A stretch of DNA of 64,000 nucleotides from Flaccisagitta enflata (GCA_965153355.1 OZ231126.1:80290001-80354000), one strand, 5' to 3'. Counted from the stretch's first letter, positions 10,823 through 25,193 are shown. Numbers and translations: made by a program. The notes: generated by a model not told the origin, from the letters alone.

Positions 10823-11200
10823 TGCTCTCTCTATCTCACTTGTCTTTGCCTTCGGGATTTTGTTCCGTTGTCTCTAAACATCAAATGAGCAAAGAACCAG
10901 ACAACGTGCTCTAAAGCTCAGTCAGCGAGTGCTTTACACACATTTCGTGTCGCACATATTCACCAAAAATGGAGAAAAAAAATTGTGGTTACCTTACTCT
11001 CCGTGATCTGAAATTCATTCAAATATTTCGTTTCCTTTTCTAAGCCAAAAAAAAAAAAGATATTTCGTGGTAAATTTCGTGAGACGATAACAAAGTGCAT
11101 TTGCAATGATGTGCATTTGCAATTCTAACCGGATTTTCCTTCTACGCTCACTACAACCGCGTAGATAAAGTTGAACCGCGCTGAGGCCAACTCTTTCAGG
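10823..11200. other. interval without recognised gene
   Basis: Mixed sequence with a poly-A patch at about 11047; no gene structure recognised. Confidence 0.45.
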
Positions 11201-11204
11201 TTAT

Positions 11205-11585
11205 AAACGGATGTGCTCAGCCATGATGTGCTCAACCATGATGTGCTCAACCAAGACGTGCTATGATATGCTCAATCATGATATGCTCAACCATGATGTT
11301 CTCAGCCATGATATGCTAAACCAGGATGTGCTCAACAAAGACGTGCTATGATATGCTCAACCATGATGTGCTCAGTCATGATGTGCTCAACCATGATGTG
11401 CTCATCCATGATTTGCTCAACCATGTGCTCAGTTATGAGGTGCTAAGCCATGATGTGCTCAACTATGACGTGCTCAGCCATGATGTGCTCAAACATGATA
11501 TGCTCAGTCATGAGGTGCTGGGCCATGATGTGCTGAACCATGACGTTATCAGCCATGATGTGCTCAACCATGATATGCTCAATTA
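11205..11585. repeat. 15-bp minisatellite (ATGATGTGCTCAACC)
   Basis: About 25 copies of a 15-bp unit. The period is five codons, so a frame repeating DVLNH stays open and then runs into the neighbouring family C element. This is coding only by appearance. Confidence 0.92.
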
Positions 11586-11673
11586 CTCAGCCTGCAAACA
11601 AACCGACAATAATCATGTATTCGACATCGTTCACTGTATAAACAATGACAACTGCAACGGACACTGGGTCAAG

Positions 11674-11923
11674 ACAATCGCGTCTGTAACGGGCCACTCG
11701 GTCGCTCGCTATGTTTGTTCACTTGCACCGCTCACTCTGCTCACTTGCTCTGCAGCGCTCTGCAGCGTTCTGCTTTGCTATGCTCGCTTTGCTCGCTTGC
11801 TCCATTCACAGGCTCGCTCACTCACTGTGCTCATTCCCTCGTGGGACAGTTGAAAGTCATGAATATGTGTTCACGCGTTCAACGGGAACAAACGCGTTTT
11901 CGGGCATCACTAGAAACACGCCC
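11674..11923 (+). mobile_element. family C element, copy 1
   Basis: GGGCCACTCGGTCGCTCGCTA leads into CACTCGCTC-rich DNA with GCAGCGCTCTGC. Then comes CCTCGTGGGACAGTTGAAA, TATGTGTTCACGCG and the end TAGAAACACGCCC. It matches 54961 and 56697 along its length, but its 5' inverted end is lost. Confidence 0.85.
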
Positions 11924-12551
<628 letters not shown>

Positions 12552-12921
12552 CTCATTCTGCGAAACCGTGAACACACGCCGAAGGAGTGAAGGTAACGTA
12601 AAGACGGATGAAATTAAAAAGAATAAGAAGAAAAGTAATAATCGAAAAAACGATGTAAAGAAAAAAAAAAAAAGAAGAAATGAAAAAGCACACGGTTGAT
12701 AAAGCGGTCCTTTTTTTTTCATTGAACGGCCTTGGAGGGAGGCCGAGCGCGCGCGTGGGAACTATAGAAGGAATATGAAGTGGAATTTTCAACCTGATTT
12801 ATGATTGCTTTTTTTCCCTCTCTCTCTCCGATCCTCTTCTACTTTCTATCTGTTTTTTTCCTGATCTTCATCCTCTGCTCTTTCTTTCTTTGCCTTTTTT
12901 TTCTTTGTCTGGCATTCTGTT

Positions 12922-13016
12922 CTTTTCTTTTTCTTTTTCTTTTTCTTTTTCTTTTTCTTTTTCTTTTTCTTTTTCTTTTTCTTTTTCTTTTTCTTTTTCT
13001 TTTGCTTTTTCTTTTT
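12922..13016. repeat. (CTTTTT)n left segment
   Basis: Hexanucleotide array that resumes at 13173 after an inserted A2 element. Confidence 0.95.
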
Positions 13017-13172
13017 AGTTGCGGACTCGCAACTCTATAAGAGGCTTTGTCCGTCCGTCCGTCCGTCCGTCCGTCGGTCCGTCCGTCCGTAAGCACGAGT
13101 CAAAAAGTGGGAAATTGCGCATATCCGCCCCTGCCCACCCGTCCGCAACTGATGGCCGTGTATCCGGCCTTG
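13017..13172 (+). mobile_element. family A element, subfamily A2, inside (CTTTTT)n
   Basis: AGTTGCGGACTCGCAACTCTATAAGAGGC, a TCCG run, GTCCGCAACT, GGCCG-TGTATC-CGGCC and TTGTT. The same (CTTTTT)n array lies on both sides, so the insertion boundaries can be read directly. There is no obvious extra target duplication. Confidence 0.92.
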
Positions 13173-13379
13173 TTCTTTTTCTTTTTCTTTTTCTTTTTCT
13201 TTTTCTTTTTCTTTTTCTTTTTCTTCTTCTTCTTCTTCTTCTTCTTCTTCTTCTTCTTCTTCTTCTTCTTCTTCTTCTTCTTCTCCTCCTTCTTCTTTCG
13301 TCTCTCCTCTCTTCATTGTCTCTTTTCATCTACTTTTTCTTCTTCTTCTTCTTCATCTTCTTCTTCTTCTCCCTCTTCT

Positions 13380-13414
<35 letters not shown>

Positions 13415-13440
13415 TTGTTCTTCTTCTTCTTTTCGTTATG
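13173..13440. repeat. (CTTTTT)n right segment, then (TTC)n
   Basis: The hexanucleotide resumes to about 13223, then interrupted (TTC)n. Open frames through it are low complexity. Confidence 0.95.
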
Positions 13441-13561
13441 TCTCTCTCTCTTGAATGTCTCGTTTCATCTACTTTTTCTTCTGCTAAATCATCCACTTCT
13501 TCATATTTTCCCTGTTTCACACATTGATTTGGCTCATCTTCTTCTAGTACTACATCTTTTT

Positions 13562-13735
13562 AGTCGCGTGCACGCGGCTCTACTATCTGCTTTGTCCGTT
13601 TGTCCGTCGGTCGGTCTGTCAAACTTTTTTTTTTTGCGTTTATGGGTGGTTATTGCATTACTGCTCCATGGATAACTTTTTTTGTCACTGCCCCTGCCCA
13701 CCAGCACGCGACTAAGGCAGCCGTGCATCCGGCCT
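13562..13735 (+). mobile_element. family A element, subfamily A1
   Basis: AGTCGCGTGCACGCGGCTCTAC, CTGCTTTGTCCG, TCGG run, CCCCTGCCCACC, inverted CACGCGACT, then CATCCGGCC and a T-run. One base breaks the palindrome. Confidence 0.88.
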
Positions 13736-13885
13736 TTTTTTTTGTATTTAGATTCTCCTTCTTTCTTACTTCTTCCCAAAAAAAGTGCCAATCCGAATTT
13801 AGCCAGGTAAGGTCAAATAACCTTTGATGTGCCTACAGTCTCTTTGTCCCTGATGTATACCTACATTGTCATTGTTTGGACACAT

Positions 13886-14140
<255 letters not shown>

Positions 14141-14241
14141 GCGTTCTTCTGCCTTTGGCATTGAATAACGATTTTGGAACGACTCATCGTCACGCGGCCA
14201 AGAAAGCAAGAGAAATCGCCCATCGCAGTTGCTGTTTGTTG

Positions 14242-14272
14242 TGGTTTGTGTTGTTGTTGTTGTTGTTGTTGC

Positions 14273-14360
<88 letters not shown>

Positions 14361-14389
14361 ATTATTGTTGTTAGTGTTGTTGTTGTTAG

Positions 14390-14441
<52 letters not shown>

Positions 14442-14445
14442 GCTG

Positions 14446-14485
<40 letters not shown>

Positions 14486-14487
14486 AG

Positions 14488-14533
<46 letters not shown>

Positions 14534-14555
14534 TTTTTTGTTCTGTGAAATGCAA

Positions 14556-14645
<90 letters not shown>

Positions 14646-14790
14646 AGTGGTTGTTGTTGTGGTTGTGGTTGTGGTTGTGGTTGTGGTTGTGGTTGTGGTT
14701 GTTGTTGTTGTTGTTGTTGTTGTTGTTGCTTTTTATGTCGTTGTGGCTTGCAATGTTGTCGTTGTTGCTGTTGTTGTTGTTGATTAATTG
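14242..14790. repeat. (TTG)n, three blocks
   Basis: Blocks are split by unique islands near 14533-14556. A (GGTTGT)n sub-array lies at about 14650-14700. The 409-codon minus-strand frame across this region is a repeat artefact. Confidence 0.97.
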
Positions 14791-14831
14791 TAGAGACTAT
14801 TTCTTGACATTCTTCAGGGCTAAAACTTAAC

Positions 14832-15012
14832 ACAGCACAAAAACACACAAACGCACAACAACACACAGACGCAGAACAGCGCACAAACGCGCAATAACAC
14901 ACAGACGCGCAACAACACACAAACGCAGAGCAGCGCACAAACGCGCAATAACACACAGACGCGCAACAACACACAAACGCGCAACAACATACAATCGCAC
15001 AACAACACACTA
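14832..15012. repeat. 18-bp minisatellite (ACACACAAACGCGCAACA)
   Basis: Tandem units alternate CGCAACAACACACAAACG with CGCAATAACACACAGACG variants. The six-codon period gives a Cys/Val/Ala-rich minus frame. Confidence 0.88.
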
Positions 15013-15069
15013 ACGCACCCTGAGACTTGTGTTTCTCACTCTCTAATGAAGGCACCGGAAAGTGAAAGT

Positions 15070-15101
<32 letters not shown>

Positions 15102-15227
15102 AAACACATGTTCATGAATTTTGCCAAGAAGTAACATAATTTGAGATAAGAGTCGGGAAATGCGAAAATATGCAAATCAGAAGGAAAGTTCTTGGATGAT
15201 GATTTTAATGGACTTGGAGGGAGAGCA

Positions 15228-15260
<33 letters not shown>
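15070..15260. repeat. two short (GA)n runs
   Basis: (GA)n at about 15070-15103 and 15232-15259 with unique DNA between. Confidence 0.9.
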
Positions 15261-15263
<3 letters not shown>

Positions 15264-15558
15264 AATAGGCTTACCATGGCCAGAAAATGATCGCACTTTC
15301 AGATGTTTATAATAACCAACAAGCAGCCAACGCTTGATTATGGATGAAAGAACGAGAAATATTAGTAAAAATGCTAAGATAAATAAACAGATATCAACAT
15401 TTGGATATTGAGCAATCAGAATAAGGTATATTCCTTGCGATTAAATCATCAGGAGGCAGTTTTTTCCTTACACTTTTGCAAATGAAAGTGTTTTTGCGAG
15501 AAAACGCGAGAAAAAAAATGAATGATAAAAACATGCACGGAATGAAAATGAAGGAAAG

Positions 15559-15561
<3 letters not shown>

Positions 15562-15613
<52 letters not shown>
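15562..15613. repeat. (GA)n microsatellite
   Basis: Dinucleotide run of about 52 bp. Confidence 0.96.
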
Positions 15614-15615
<2 letters not shown>

Positions 15616-15802
15616 TTGTCTGGCGCCGAAGCACGAGGCCAAGAAGGAAGCAATTAAATCGTCTCAAATTTTATCTATTATCATAACTACCTCTCAACTC
15701 TGAGAAATTGAATTAAGTTGAGAAAGTTGAAAACGAAACTCATCATCAGATAAAGCAGAAAAAAATGGGCGATATTTTTTGCCTGTTTCTCTGCGATTGT
15801 GA

Positions 15803-16028
15803 ATGAGTGAGTGAGTGAGTGAGTGAGTGAGTGAGTGAGTGAGTGAGTGAGTGAGTGAGTGAGTGAGTTGGTGAGTGAGTGAGTGAGTGGTGAGTGAGTA
15901 AGTGAGTGGTGATTGAGTGAGTTGGTGGTGGTGGTGGTGGTGGTGGTGAGTGGTGAGTGAGTGGTAGTGAGTAGTGAGTGGTGAGTCAATGAGTGAATGA
16001 GTGAGTGAATTAGTGAGTGAGTGAGAGC
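15803..16028. repeat. (GAGT)n tetranucleotide array
   Basis: (TGAG)n with GGTGAG, GGT and GAAT interruptions. It ends where a family A-like chimera begins. Confidence 0.95.
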
Positions 16029-16037
16029 GCAATGAGA

Positions 16038-16148
16038 GTGGACACGCAACTCTGTAAGAGGCTTTGTCCGTCTGTCAGTCCGTCCGTCCGTCCGTCCGTC
16101 CGTCCATCCTTTCACCCGTCCATGTAGAGTCGCATCGCACGCGAGTAA
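16038..16148. mobile_element. family A head-to-head chimera
   Basis: The left edge reads GGACACGCAACTCTGTAAGAGGC with a (TCCG)n run, a plus-strand A2 5' end. The right edge TAGAGTCGCATCGCACGCGAGT followed by A-run is the 5' end of an A1/A3-type copy on the minus strand. No 3' hairpin end is present on either side. Confidence 0.75.
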
Positions 16149-16520
16149 AAAAAACATGGTACAGAAGCGTGTGAACTGAAGAAAAAAAGAATAACAAAAC
16201 TCAATGAACAAAATACAGAATCAAAACAAAGAAGAGGAGACGCTATAAAAAGAGAGTGCAAAAGAGAAATCCGAGAAAAAGAAAGTAATCATCAGAAATG
16301 TTTGTCGGTCTGTGAATTGCCCTCAAGCACGCTGTGATGCCAGGACATTATTGTCGCGCCTTTTTATTACTCCTTATCGAACAGAGAGCCCCAATTCTGT
16401 TTGTGACTTAACCCTTACTTCTACTTTTCCTTTTAACGGTCTTCAAACCGATGCTTTTTCTTTCCTCTTTCTGTGTTTTTTTTTTTTGCCCTTGGTTGTT
16501 CCTTTTTTTTTTCCTCATCT
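16149..16520. other. interval without recognised gene
   Basis: A-rich, then mixed sequence; no supported feature. Confidence 0.45.
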
Positions 16521-17559
<1,039 letters not shown>

Positions 17560-18020
17560 CACTATGATAGTTGATAGTTGATAGTTGATAGTGACATAGC
17601 ATGTTAGGTGAAGTTGAGAGCAGGTTGATTTGGGTTGACTAAATATCTGAATGGGTTGCAGGGGAATAGTTGAAAATCTGCAAGTGGGGCGATGATGTGA
17701 TGTGATGTCAAGTTGATAGTGGATTGACTATATCTGATGAGCAAATAGTTGAAGGAAGGCTGATAAGCTACAGTGTGGTGTGAGGTTGAATGTGGATTGA
17801 CAACGAGTTGTGGGTAAACAGTTGAAGGCAAGCTGATAGAGAGGCAATGTTGATAGTGGATTGATTACGGGTGGTGGGCGAATATAAGGAAACAAAAAGA
17901 TCGTGAGGCGACAGTGTGATGTCAGGTTGATAGCGGATTGACTCCGGGTAGTGGGCGAATAGGTGAAAACGAGGTGATTGTGAAGCGATGGTAAGCGAAT
18001 AGTTGAGGGCAGACTGATAC
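17560..18020. repeat. degenerate long-period repeat, about 75-90 bp
   Basis: GTTGATAGTGGATTGAC, GGGTAGTGGGCGAATA and AGTTGAAGGCAAGCTGATAG recur in the same order about five times with indels. Confidence 0.75.
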
Positions 18021-18119
18021 TGATATTGAGGCGACGGTTCTTTCAAGGGGCGTCACTACTGGAAAGCGTCTGCTGTTTTTCGACAATCTTTGGACGCAAT
18101 TCAGACTGCACCGATGCAA

Positions 18120-18133
18120 AGAGAGAGAGAGAC

Positions 18134-18206
<73 letters not shown>
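18120..18206. repeat. (GA)n microsatellite
   Basis: Dinucleotide run with GACA interruptions at the left. Confidence 0.96.
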
Positions 18207-18209
<3 letters not shown>

Positions 18210-18410
18210 GAACTGAATTGAATTGAATTTAATGGTCCATTAAAGTGATAGCACTTTCGTACAAAAATCCACATTGTGATTAAGTACAAGGACATGATTT
18301 AGAATCACATTTTCACTCTACGGCTGCAATTTTATGTCTACAATATATCTTATGTATTATTATGTAACAACTTTCAATAACTTTGTAACAATACAATAAA
18401 GAAATAAATA

Positions 18411-18472
<62 letters not shown>
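18411..18472. repeat. (GA)n microsatellite
   Basis: Preceded by an AATAAAGAAATAAATAAG stretch, which contains polyadenylation-like AATAAA but has no gene context. Confidence 0.95.
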
Positions 18473-18477
<5 letters not shown>

Positions 18478-18607
18478 ATGACATTACAGACAGAGAGTCA
18501 CTATCAACATGAAAGCGACAGAGACAGACATGAGACAGAATAACAATGACAGAGACATCAAAAAAAGCCATAGCAGAGCAGCTGCAAATACAACTGTTTT
18601 TGTTTGG

Positions 18608-18800
18608 CATTTAAGGTTCACCTTGTTTTTAACGCGTGTGTGCGTGCGTACGTGCGTGCGATTTAAGGTTCACCTTGTTTATAACGCGTGTGTGCGTGCG
18701 TGCGTGCGTGCGATTTAAGGTTCACCTTGTTTATAACGCGTGTGTGCGTGCGTGCGTGCGTGCGATTTAAGGTTCACCTTGTTTATAACGCGTGCTCTCT
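18608..18800. repeat. tandem repeat of about 53 bp, four copies
   Basis: TTTAAGGTTCACCTTGTTT followed by ATAACGCGTGTGTGCGTGCG recurs four times; the last copy is truncated. GGTTCACC sits at the same place in each unit. Confidence 0.92.
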
Positions 18801-18884
18801 CTTCCGTCTCAACAGCGTTGCAACGACATTGCCAAGGGCAAACAACGTTTTTCTCCTCTTTCTAATTTTCTTTGGCTTTTCTTT

Positions 18885-20409
<1,525 letters not shown>

Positions 20410-20474
20410 GCGTTTAATCTATCATAAACAAACATGGTGCGAAATTCAGTTGACAATATGATGGTGGTTGAGAG

Positions 20475-20608
20475 CCAATCAGAATCAAGAAAATACCGAA
20501 ACCATTAGAAGAACCGGGAACCAATCAGAAACGTCGTTATACTCAGGTGGGCGCGGCTTGAAAGGTGTTTACGTCGCTACGCAGCGTCGGGCGAAGGCGG
20601 AGGCGGCG

Positions 20609-20653
<45 letters not shown>

Positions 20654-20686
20654 AAGGACAAAACGTAAATACTCTCGTATGCAAAT
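20475..20686. promoter_or_regulatory. paired CCAATCAG, GC-rich block and octamer
   Basis: CCAATCAG at 20475 and 20521, GGGCGCGGC near 20550, a (GGCGGA)n block to 20650 and the octamer ATGCAAAT at 20679. CCAAT boxes with an octamer are known from histone and other TATA-poor animal promoters. No exon is identified next to it. Confidence 0.35.
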
Positions 20687-20749
20687 GAGTTGTCTGCGGT
20701 TCGACCGGGACAAGGCGGCGGAGACAGAGAGAGAATAAAAGAGGGGGGG

Positions 20750-20752
<3 letters not shown>

Positions 20753-20791
<39 letters not shown>
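20753..20791. repeat. (GA)n microsatellite
   Basis: Short run fused to the truncated end of the next element. Confidence 0.94.
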
Positions 20792-20794
<3 letters not shown>

Positions 20795-20908
20795 CCAATA
20801 AGGTGCGCCGTGTGGATCGTCGAAGGAACCAACAGACCAAAAGACCGACCAACCGACCAACCGACCGACGGACACAGCCAGTTATAGAGGTGCTTTGGCG
20901 CACCTTAA
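20792..20908 (-). mobile_element. family A element, subfamily A4
   Basis: On the minus strand: AAGGTGCGCC-AAAGCACCTCTATAACTGGC, TCGG/TTGG run, then the inverted GGCGCACCTT and TTGGCC. The last hairpin arm is lost against (CT)n. Confidence 0.82.
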
Positions 20909-20965
20909 ACAAGGTCGAATACTACACGGCTACCAGGCAGGCCAGGAAAAGTGATGTAGCGAATA

Positions 20966-21321
20966 AACAAGCCCGACCGGACAACGATGCGTCCGGGCTG
21001 TGTCTCAGCGTGTATTGATCATGTGACATATGTATGGAGAGACAGATTGACGACAGACGGGTGAAAAGACTCTCAAAACATGTTGGTTGATCATTAGTTT
21101 CAGTGTAGGACCTCAGCGCGGCCAAAAACAGCCGAGAAACGCGGTTTTCGCACAGGCGTAACGGACCGACGGACGGACGGACGGACGGACGGACGGACGG
21201 ACGGACGGACGGACGGACGGACGGACGGACGGACGGACGGACGGACGGACGGACGGACGGACGGACGGACGGACGGACGGACAGACCCTCTTATAGAGAT
21301 GCGTTCCTGACGGACGCATCT
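20966..21321 (-). mobile_element. family A element, subfamily A5, with long (TCCG)n
   Basis: Minus strand: AGATGCGTCC...GGAACGCATCT hairpin, CTATAAGAGGGTCTG, about 115 bp of (TCCG)n, GTTACGCCTG, then GGACGCATCGTTG and a TCCGGTCGGGC end with TTGTT. The (TCCG)n run is the longest in the window. Confidence 0.85.
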
Positions 21322-21752
21322 AAAAACGCCTTAAGCGTAAACTTAAAATCGTGCTGAACGGACAGACAGATGGACGGACAGACGCGACGGCCAACCCGGT
21401 ACATAAAGTCAAGTAATCGCTATTGATAATAGAAAAAATTGTGAAAAAGAAAGTGAAGAAAGACAAAAGAGAATTAAGGAGAAAGAAGAGAAGGCTGAGA
21501 GCCTGAGAGCCTGAGACTCGACAAGTCTCGCAGGAACAATATTTGTCGAGAAATACAATTAAATCGATAAGAGGACTAAAGCTTAGTCAAGCTCAACGGT
21601 GGGCTGGTTGATCCATCAGCCTCATAGCGCCCCTTTGAGCGAAAAAGAAAGAGAGAAAAGGATCAGCAAAGAAAGAAATGAGAAAATGAAGAATATTTAA
21701 ATGGTTCCATGGATAAGCTAAGTGAAATCCGTTAAGACTAAGGGGCAACGGC

Positions 21753-21806
<54 letters not shown>

Positions 21807-21876
21807 GACAGAGAGCTAAAGAAGTTGGCCTGGAACGGTTTGTGTCTGCGGAAGGGTGCGCGAAAAAAGGGAAAAT
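21322..21876. other. interval without recognised gene
   Basis: Contains GGACAGACAGATGGACGGACAG at about 21359 (a possible A fragment), AGCCTGAGAGCCTGAGA, and (GA)n at 21752-21790. Confidence 0.4.
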
Positions 21877-22050
21877 CTCGTTATTCAGATTTTTCTAAGT
21901 CGCGTTACTTAGAATTTAGCACTTTTCTCATAACTTAGATTCTATGTTATGAGAATTTGACATTTTTGTTTTTTCTCATAACTCAGATTGTCTGTCTTTC
22001 TATCTTTTTCTCATAACTTAGATTTTTCTCTAAATTCAGTGTTTTTGTCG
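21877..22050 (+). mobile_element. family E repeat, copy 1
   Basis: Several TTCTCATAACTTAGATT modules alternate with their partial inverse (ATGTTATGAGAATTT) and TCTGTCTTTCTATC. (CT)n follows on the right. Confidence 0.7.
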
Positions 22051-22074
22051 CTCTTTGTCATTCTTCTTCTCTTT

Positions 22075-22077
<3 letters not shown>

Positions 22078-22166
<89 letters not shown>

Positions 22167-22170
22167 TCTC
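22078..22170. repeat. (CT)n adjoining family E
   Basis: Dinucleotide run with single C interruptions. Confidence 0.95.
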
Positions 22171-22185
22171 TTTCTCTTTCTCTTT

Positions 22186-23798
22186 AATCGCGTACATGAC
22201 TTCTATACCCATTTGTCCGTCGTTGGTGGTCGGTTGAATTGATCGAGTGGTCCCCATTTTTATTTGGTTTTATTATATCAAAGTCAGATTTTTAAAAGTA
22301 AAATTAAAGTGATTTTGAGTCAAATTAGATCATTTTAAGTCATTTAGGGTCATTTAAAGTCAGTTTTAGTCAAATTGATCATATAATTCGTGAATTTTAA
22401 TCGTTAAGTCAATCTAGGTCATTTTAGGTCATTTTAAATAAATTCAAGTCAATATAAGTCAGTTTAACTCAGTATAAGTGAATTTAAGGCAGTATAAGTC
22501 AATGTTTATTTACATAATTATAGGTAATTATAGGTCATAATGCAATTTTAGGTAATCATAGGTAATTATAGGTCACTATAGGTAATTAAGCAATTACAGG
22601 TAATCATGGGTCATTATAGGTAATTATAGGTCATTATAGGTAATTATAGGTTATTTTGCAATAATAGGTCATCATAGGTAATTATAGGTAATTTTAAGTA
22701 ATATAGGTAATAAGAGGTCATTATAGGTGATTATAGGTAATTATAGGTAATTATAGGAAATTATAGGCAATTATAGGTCATTATAGGTAATTATAGGTCA
22801 TTATAGGTAAGTATAGGTTCATTATAGGTAATTATAGGTCATTATAAATGATATAAGCAATTATGCAGCTAATGTCAGTATGTATTCTTAGAAGTAATTA
22901 TGAATTATGAGAAGTATAGACCATTGTAGGTAATAATAGATGATGCAGGTCATTATGTAATTATAGGTAATTATAAGTCTAATAGGTAATTATGGTCATT
23001 ATGCAGGTATAGGTCATTATTAATGATTGGTCATTATGTGATGAATAATTACTGTGAAATTATAGGTAATTATATGGGTAATTTTAGGTCATTATGTAAT
23101 TATGGGTAATTATAGGTCATTAGGTCATCATAGGCCAGTATTGGTAATTAAAGTCTTATGCAATTATGGGTAATGATAGGTAATCAAAGGTCATTAAGGC
23201 AATTATAGGTCATTATTTAATCATAAAAAATAATAGGTAATTATAGGTTATTATAGGTAATTATAGGTCATTATAGGTAATTATATGTCAATAGACAATT
23301 TTAAGTAATTATTGGTCATTATTCAGCTATAGGTAATTATAGCTAATCATAGTAGGTGATTATAGGTAATTAGGTCATTAAGCAATTAGGTAATTATGAA
23401 GGTAATTATAAGTTATCATAGGTCATTGTAGGTAATTATAGGTCATTATGTTTTAATAGGCTAATTATGAGTTGTATGGGTAATCATAGGTCAATATAGG
23501 TAATCCCGTGGTCCATATGTAATTATAGAGTAATCAAGAGTCTTTATAGGTACTTATAGGTCATTATTTAATTATGGGTAATTATAGGTAATTATAGGTA
23601 ATCATAGGTCTTCATAGGTACTTATAGGTCATTATTTAATTATGGGTAATTATAGGTAATAATAGGTCATTTTAGGCAATTATAGGTCAATAGATAATTA
23701 TTGTCATTATCGTCAATACAGGAAATAACGCTCTTCTATAATTAGGCGATTACATAATCAAGTAAGTCTCGCACGCGACTTATAGGTGTTGGCCTTGT
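22186..23798 (+). mobile_element. family A element with 1.5 kb internal array
   Basis: The left end TTTAATCGCGTACATGACTTC, with TTTGTCCGTCG and GGTCGG, is a worn A1 5' end. The right end CTCGCACGCGACTTATAGG followed by GGCCTTGTT is an A1 3' end. Between them lies about 1.5 kb of TAATTATAGG/TCATTATAGG units (see 22270-23760). Confidence 0.7.
22270..23760. repeat. AT-rich minisatellite ATAGGTAATT/ATAGGTCATT
   Basis: 10-bp units alternate ATAGGTAATT and ATAGGTCATT, drifting at the left into GTCAATTTAA-type units. It contains many stops and no gene. Confidence 0.93.
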
Positions 23799-23803
23799 TC
23801 TCT

Positions 23804-23806
<3 letters not shown>

Positions 23807-23888
<82 letters not shown>

Positions 23889-23922
23889 TCTCTCTCTCTC
23901 TCTTACTCTTGTTTTCTTCCCC

Positions 23923-24000
<78 letters not shown>
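23807..24000. repeat. (CT)n then (GT)n
   Basis: (CT)n to about 23905, then (GT)n at 23926-23998. Confidence 0.97.
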
Positions 24001-24022
24001 GTATGTGTCTCTTTTTGTTTTT

Positions 24023-24203
24023 AGTCACGTGCACGCGACTCTACAACCCGCTTTGTCCGTCAGTTGGTCGGCCGGTTGGTCGGTCGGTAGGTCGGTCACA
24101 CTTTACTTTTTTTTATGATTTTATTTTTTTGAAATGGTCTGGTGACCTCAAATACGGCCCCTGCCCACCCGCACGTGACTTCGGTAGCCGTATCCGGCCT
24201 TGT
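24023..24203 (+). mobile_element. family A element, subfamily A1
   Basis: AGTCACGTGCACGCGACTC, CTACAACCCGCTTTGTCC, a GGTCGG run, CCCCTGCCCACCCG, inverted CACGTGACT (it shares the A-for-G change of the 5' copy), then GTATCCGGCCTTGTT. Both ends carry the same variant base. Confidence 0.9.
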
Positions 24204-24472
24204 TTTTTTTTCGCTCCATTGATTGACAGTCTTACGATACGCTGGCAAGTCATCCAAGCAGGCCCGGCCAGAGAAATGGCGGGCCCCTCTGCTGGCTCCT
24301 TTGGTTGGGCTTCCCTCCCCCTTCAACCCCCTCCTTTACTTTTAATGTTTCATCTTTTGCAATATTTTTTTACTACCTGAAAGTTTGCTCCAGTGTATCC
24401 AGAACTTTTAACTTGGCTATCATTTTCCTTTTTTTCACCTTCTTATCTTATTTCATCTTTGTTCCTTTTTTT

Positions 24473-24921
24473 GGGCAGTGGCCCGGAAGGGGTCGATGAC
24501 CTATGCTTTCACACATATGGGGAATTTTCTCCTTCTTCTTAGTACCCCCTTCCCCCAGCCTCCCAGGCCTACTCTCAACCTGGGCCCTTATCCCGACCTT
24601 GAGGCCCCCAAATCTCAGTCTTGAAACCCCAAGTCCAACCCCTCAAGACCCACATACTGTAAAGCCCCAAAATTCCAGTCTCTGAGATTTGGGCCTCAAG
24701 ACTGAAGTTTGGGCCTCAGACGGATGACGCCTCGAGGCTGAGATATGGGCCTGGTGGCTTGGGGGAGGGGGGGTGCGGAGGAGAAGAAGAAGGAAAAAAT
24801 TCCCCGTATGTGTGGAAGCATGGGTCATCGGGCCCTTCAGGGCCGCTGCCCTGCTCCCCCTCCTTCAACCTGGCCTGCTTAAGCAGGGCACAGTGCTGTG
24901 ACCATCTAACCCTTTGCGGCC
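24473..24921 (+). mobile_element. family B foldback element, copy 3
   Basis: GGGCAGTGGCCCGGAAGGGG and arm GATGACCTATGCTTTCACA meet the right arm TGTGGAAGCATGGGTCATC and GGGCCGCTGCCCTGC. The core has few irregular units (AAGACTGAAGTTTGGGCCTC). The tail holds AAGCAGGGCACAG and GACCATCTAACCCTTTGCGG. Confidence 0.85.
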
Positions 24922-25193
24922 TTTTTTTTTCTTTTTTTTTATGTTTTTTTTCTTTTGTTTTTTTTTCTTTTTCCTTTTTTTTTCTTGTATTACAGAGGCT
25001 CATACAGGTCCCATTGGTGCCAGGGCCCTTGGCTGATAGAGCCAAGCTATTGGTGACAGTGGGTCAATGAGCTAGTTGTTGGCTCCGTCAGGAATACTAA
25101 TCAATTGGCCAATGGGCAAGCATAAGGGGGATTCTTGTAAAACAAGAAAAGAAAAATATTTTTTTTCTTCATTTTGCTATTTTCCATAAGTGC

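Noticed and set aside
11326-11853. 175-codon frame with regular DVLNH repeats
   Set aside because: A 15-bp minisatellite with period divisible by three, running into a family C element; no start signal or domain.
13019-13675. 218-codon plus-strand frame
   Set aside because: Made of a family A element and TTC/TTTTTC repeats; Leu/Phe/Ser low complexity.
18411-18420. AATAAA near (GA)n as a polyadenylation signal
   Set aside because: No upstream exon; AATAAA is frequent by chance in AT-rich DNA.
18608-18800. GGTTCACC units as tRNA/SINE B-box-like sequences
   Set aside because: No A box or cloverleaf; simply a tandem repeat with a GTGCGTGC spacer.
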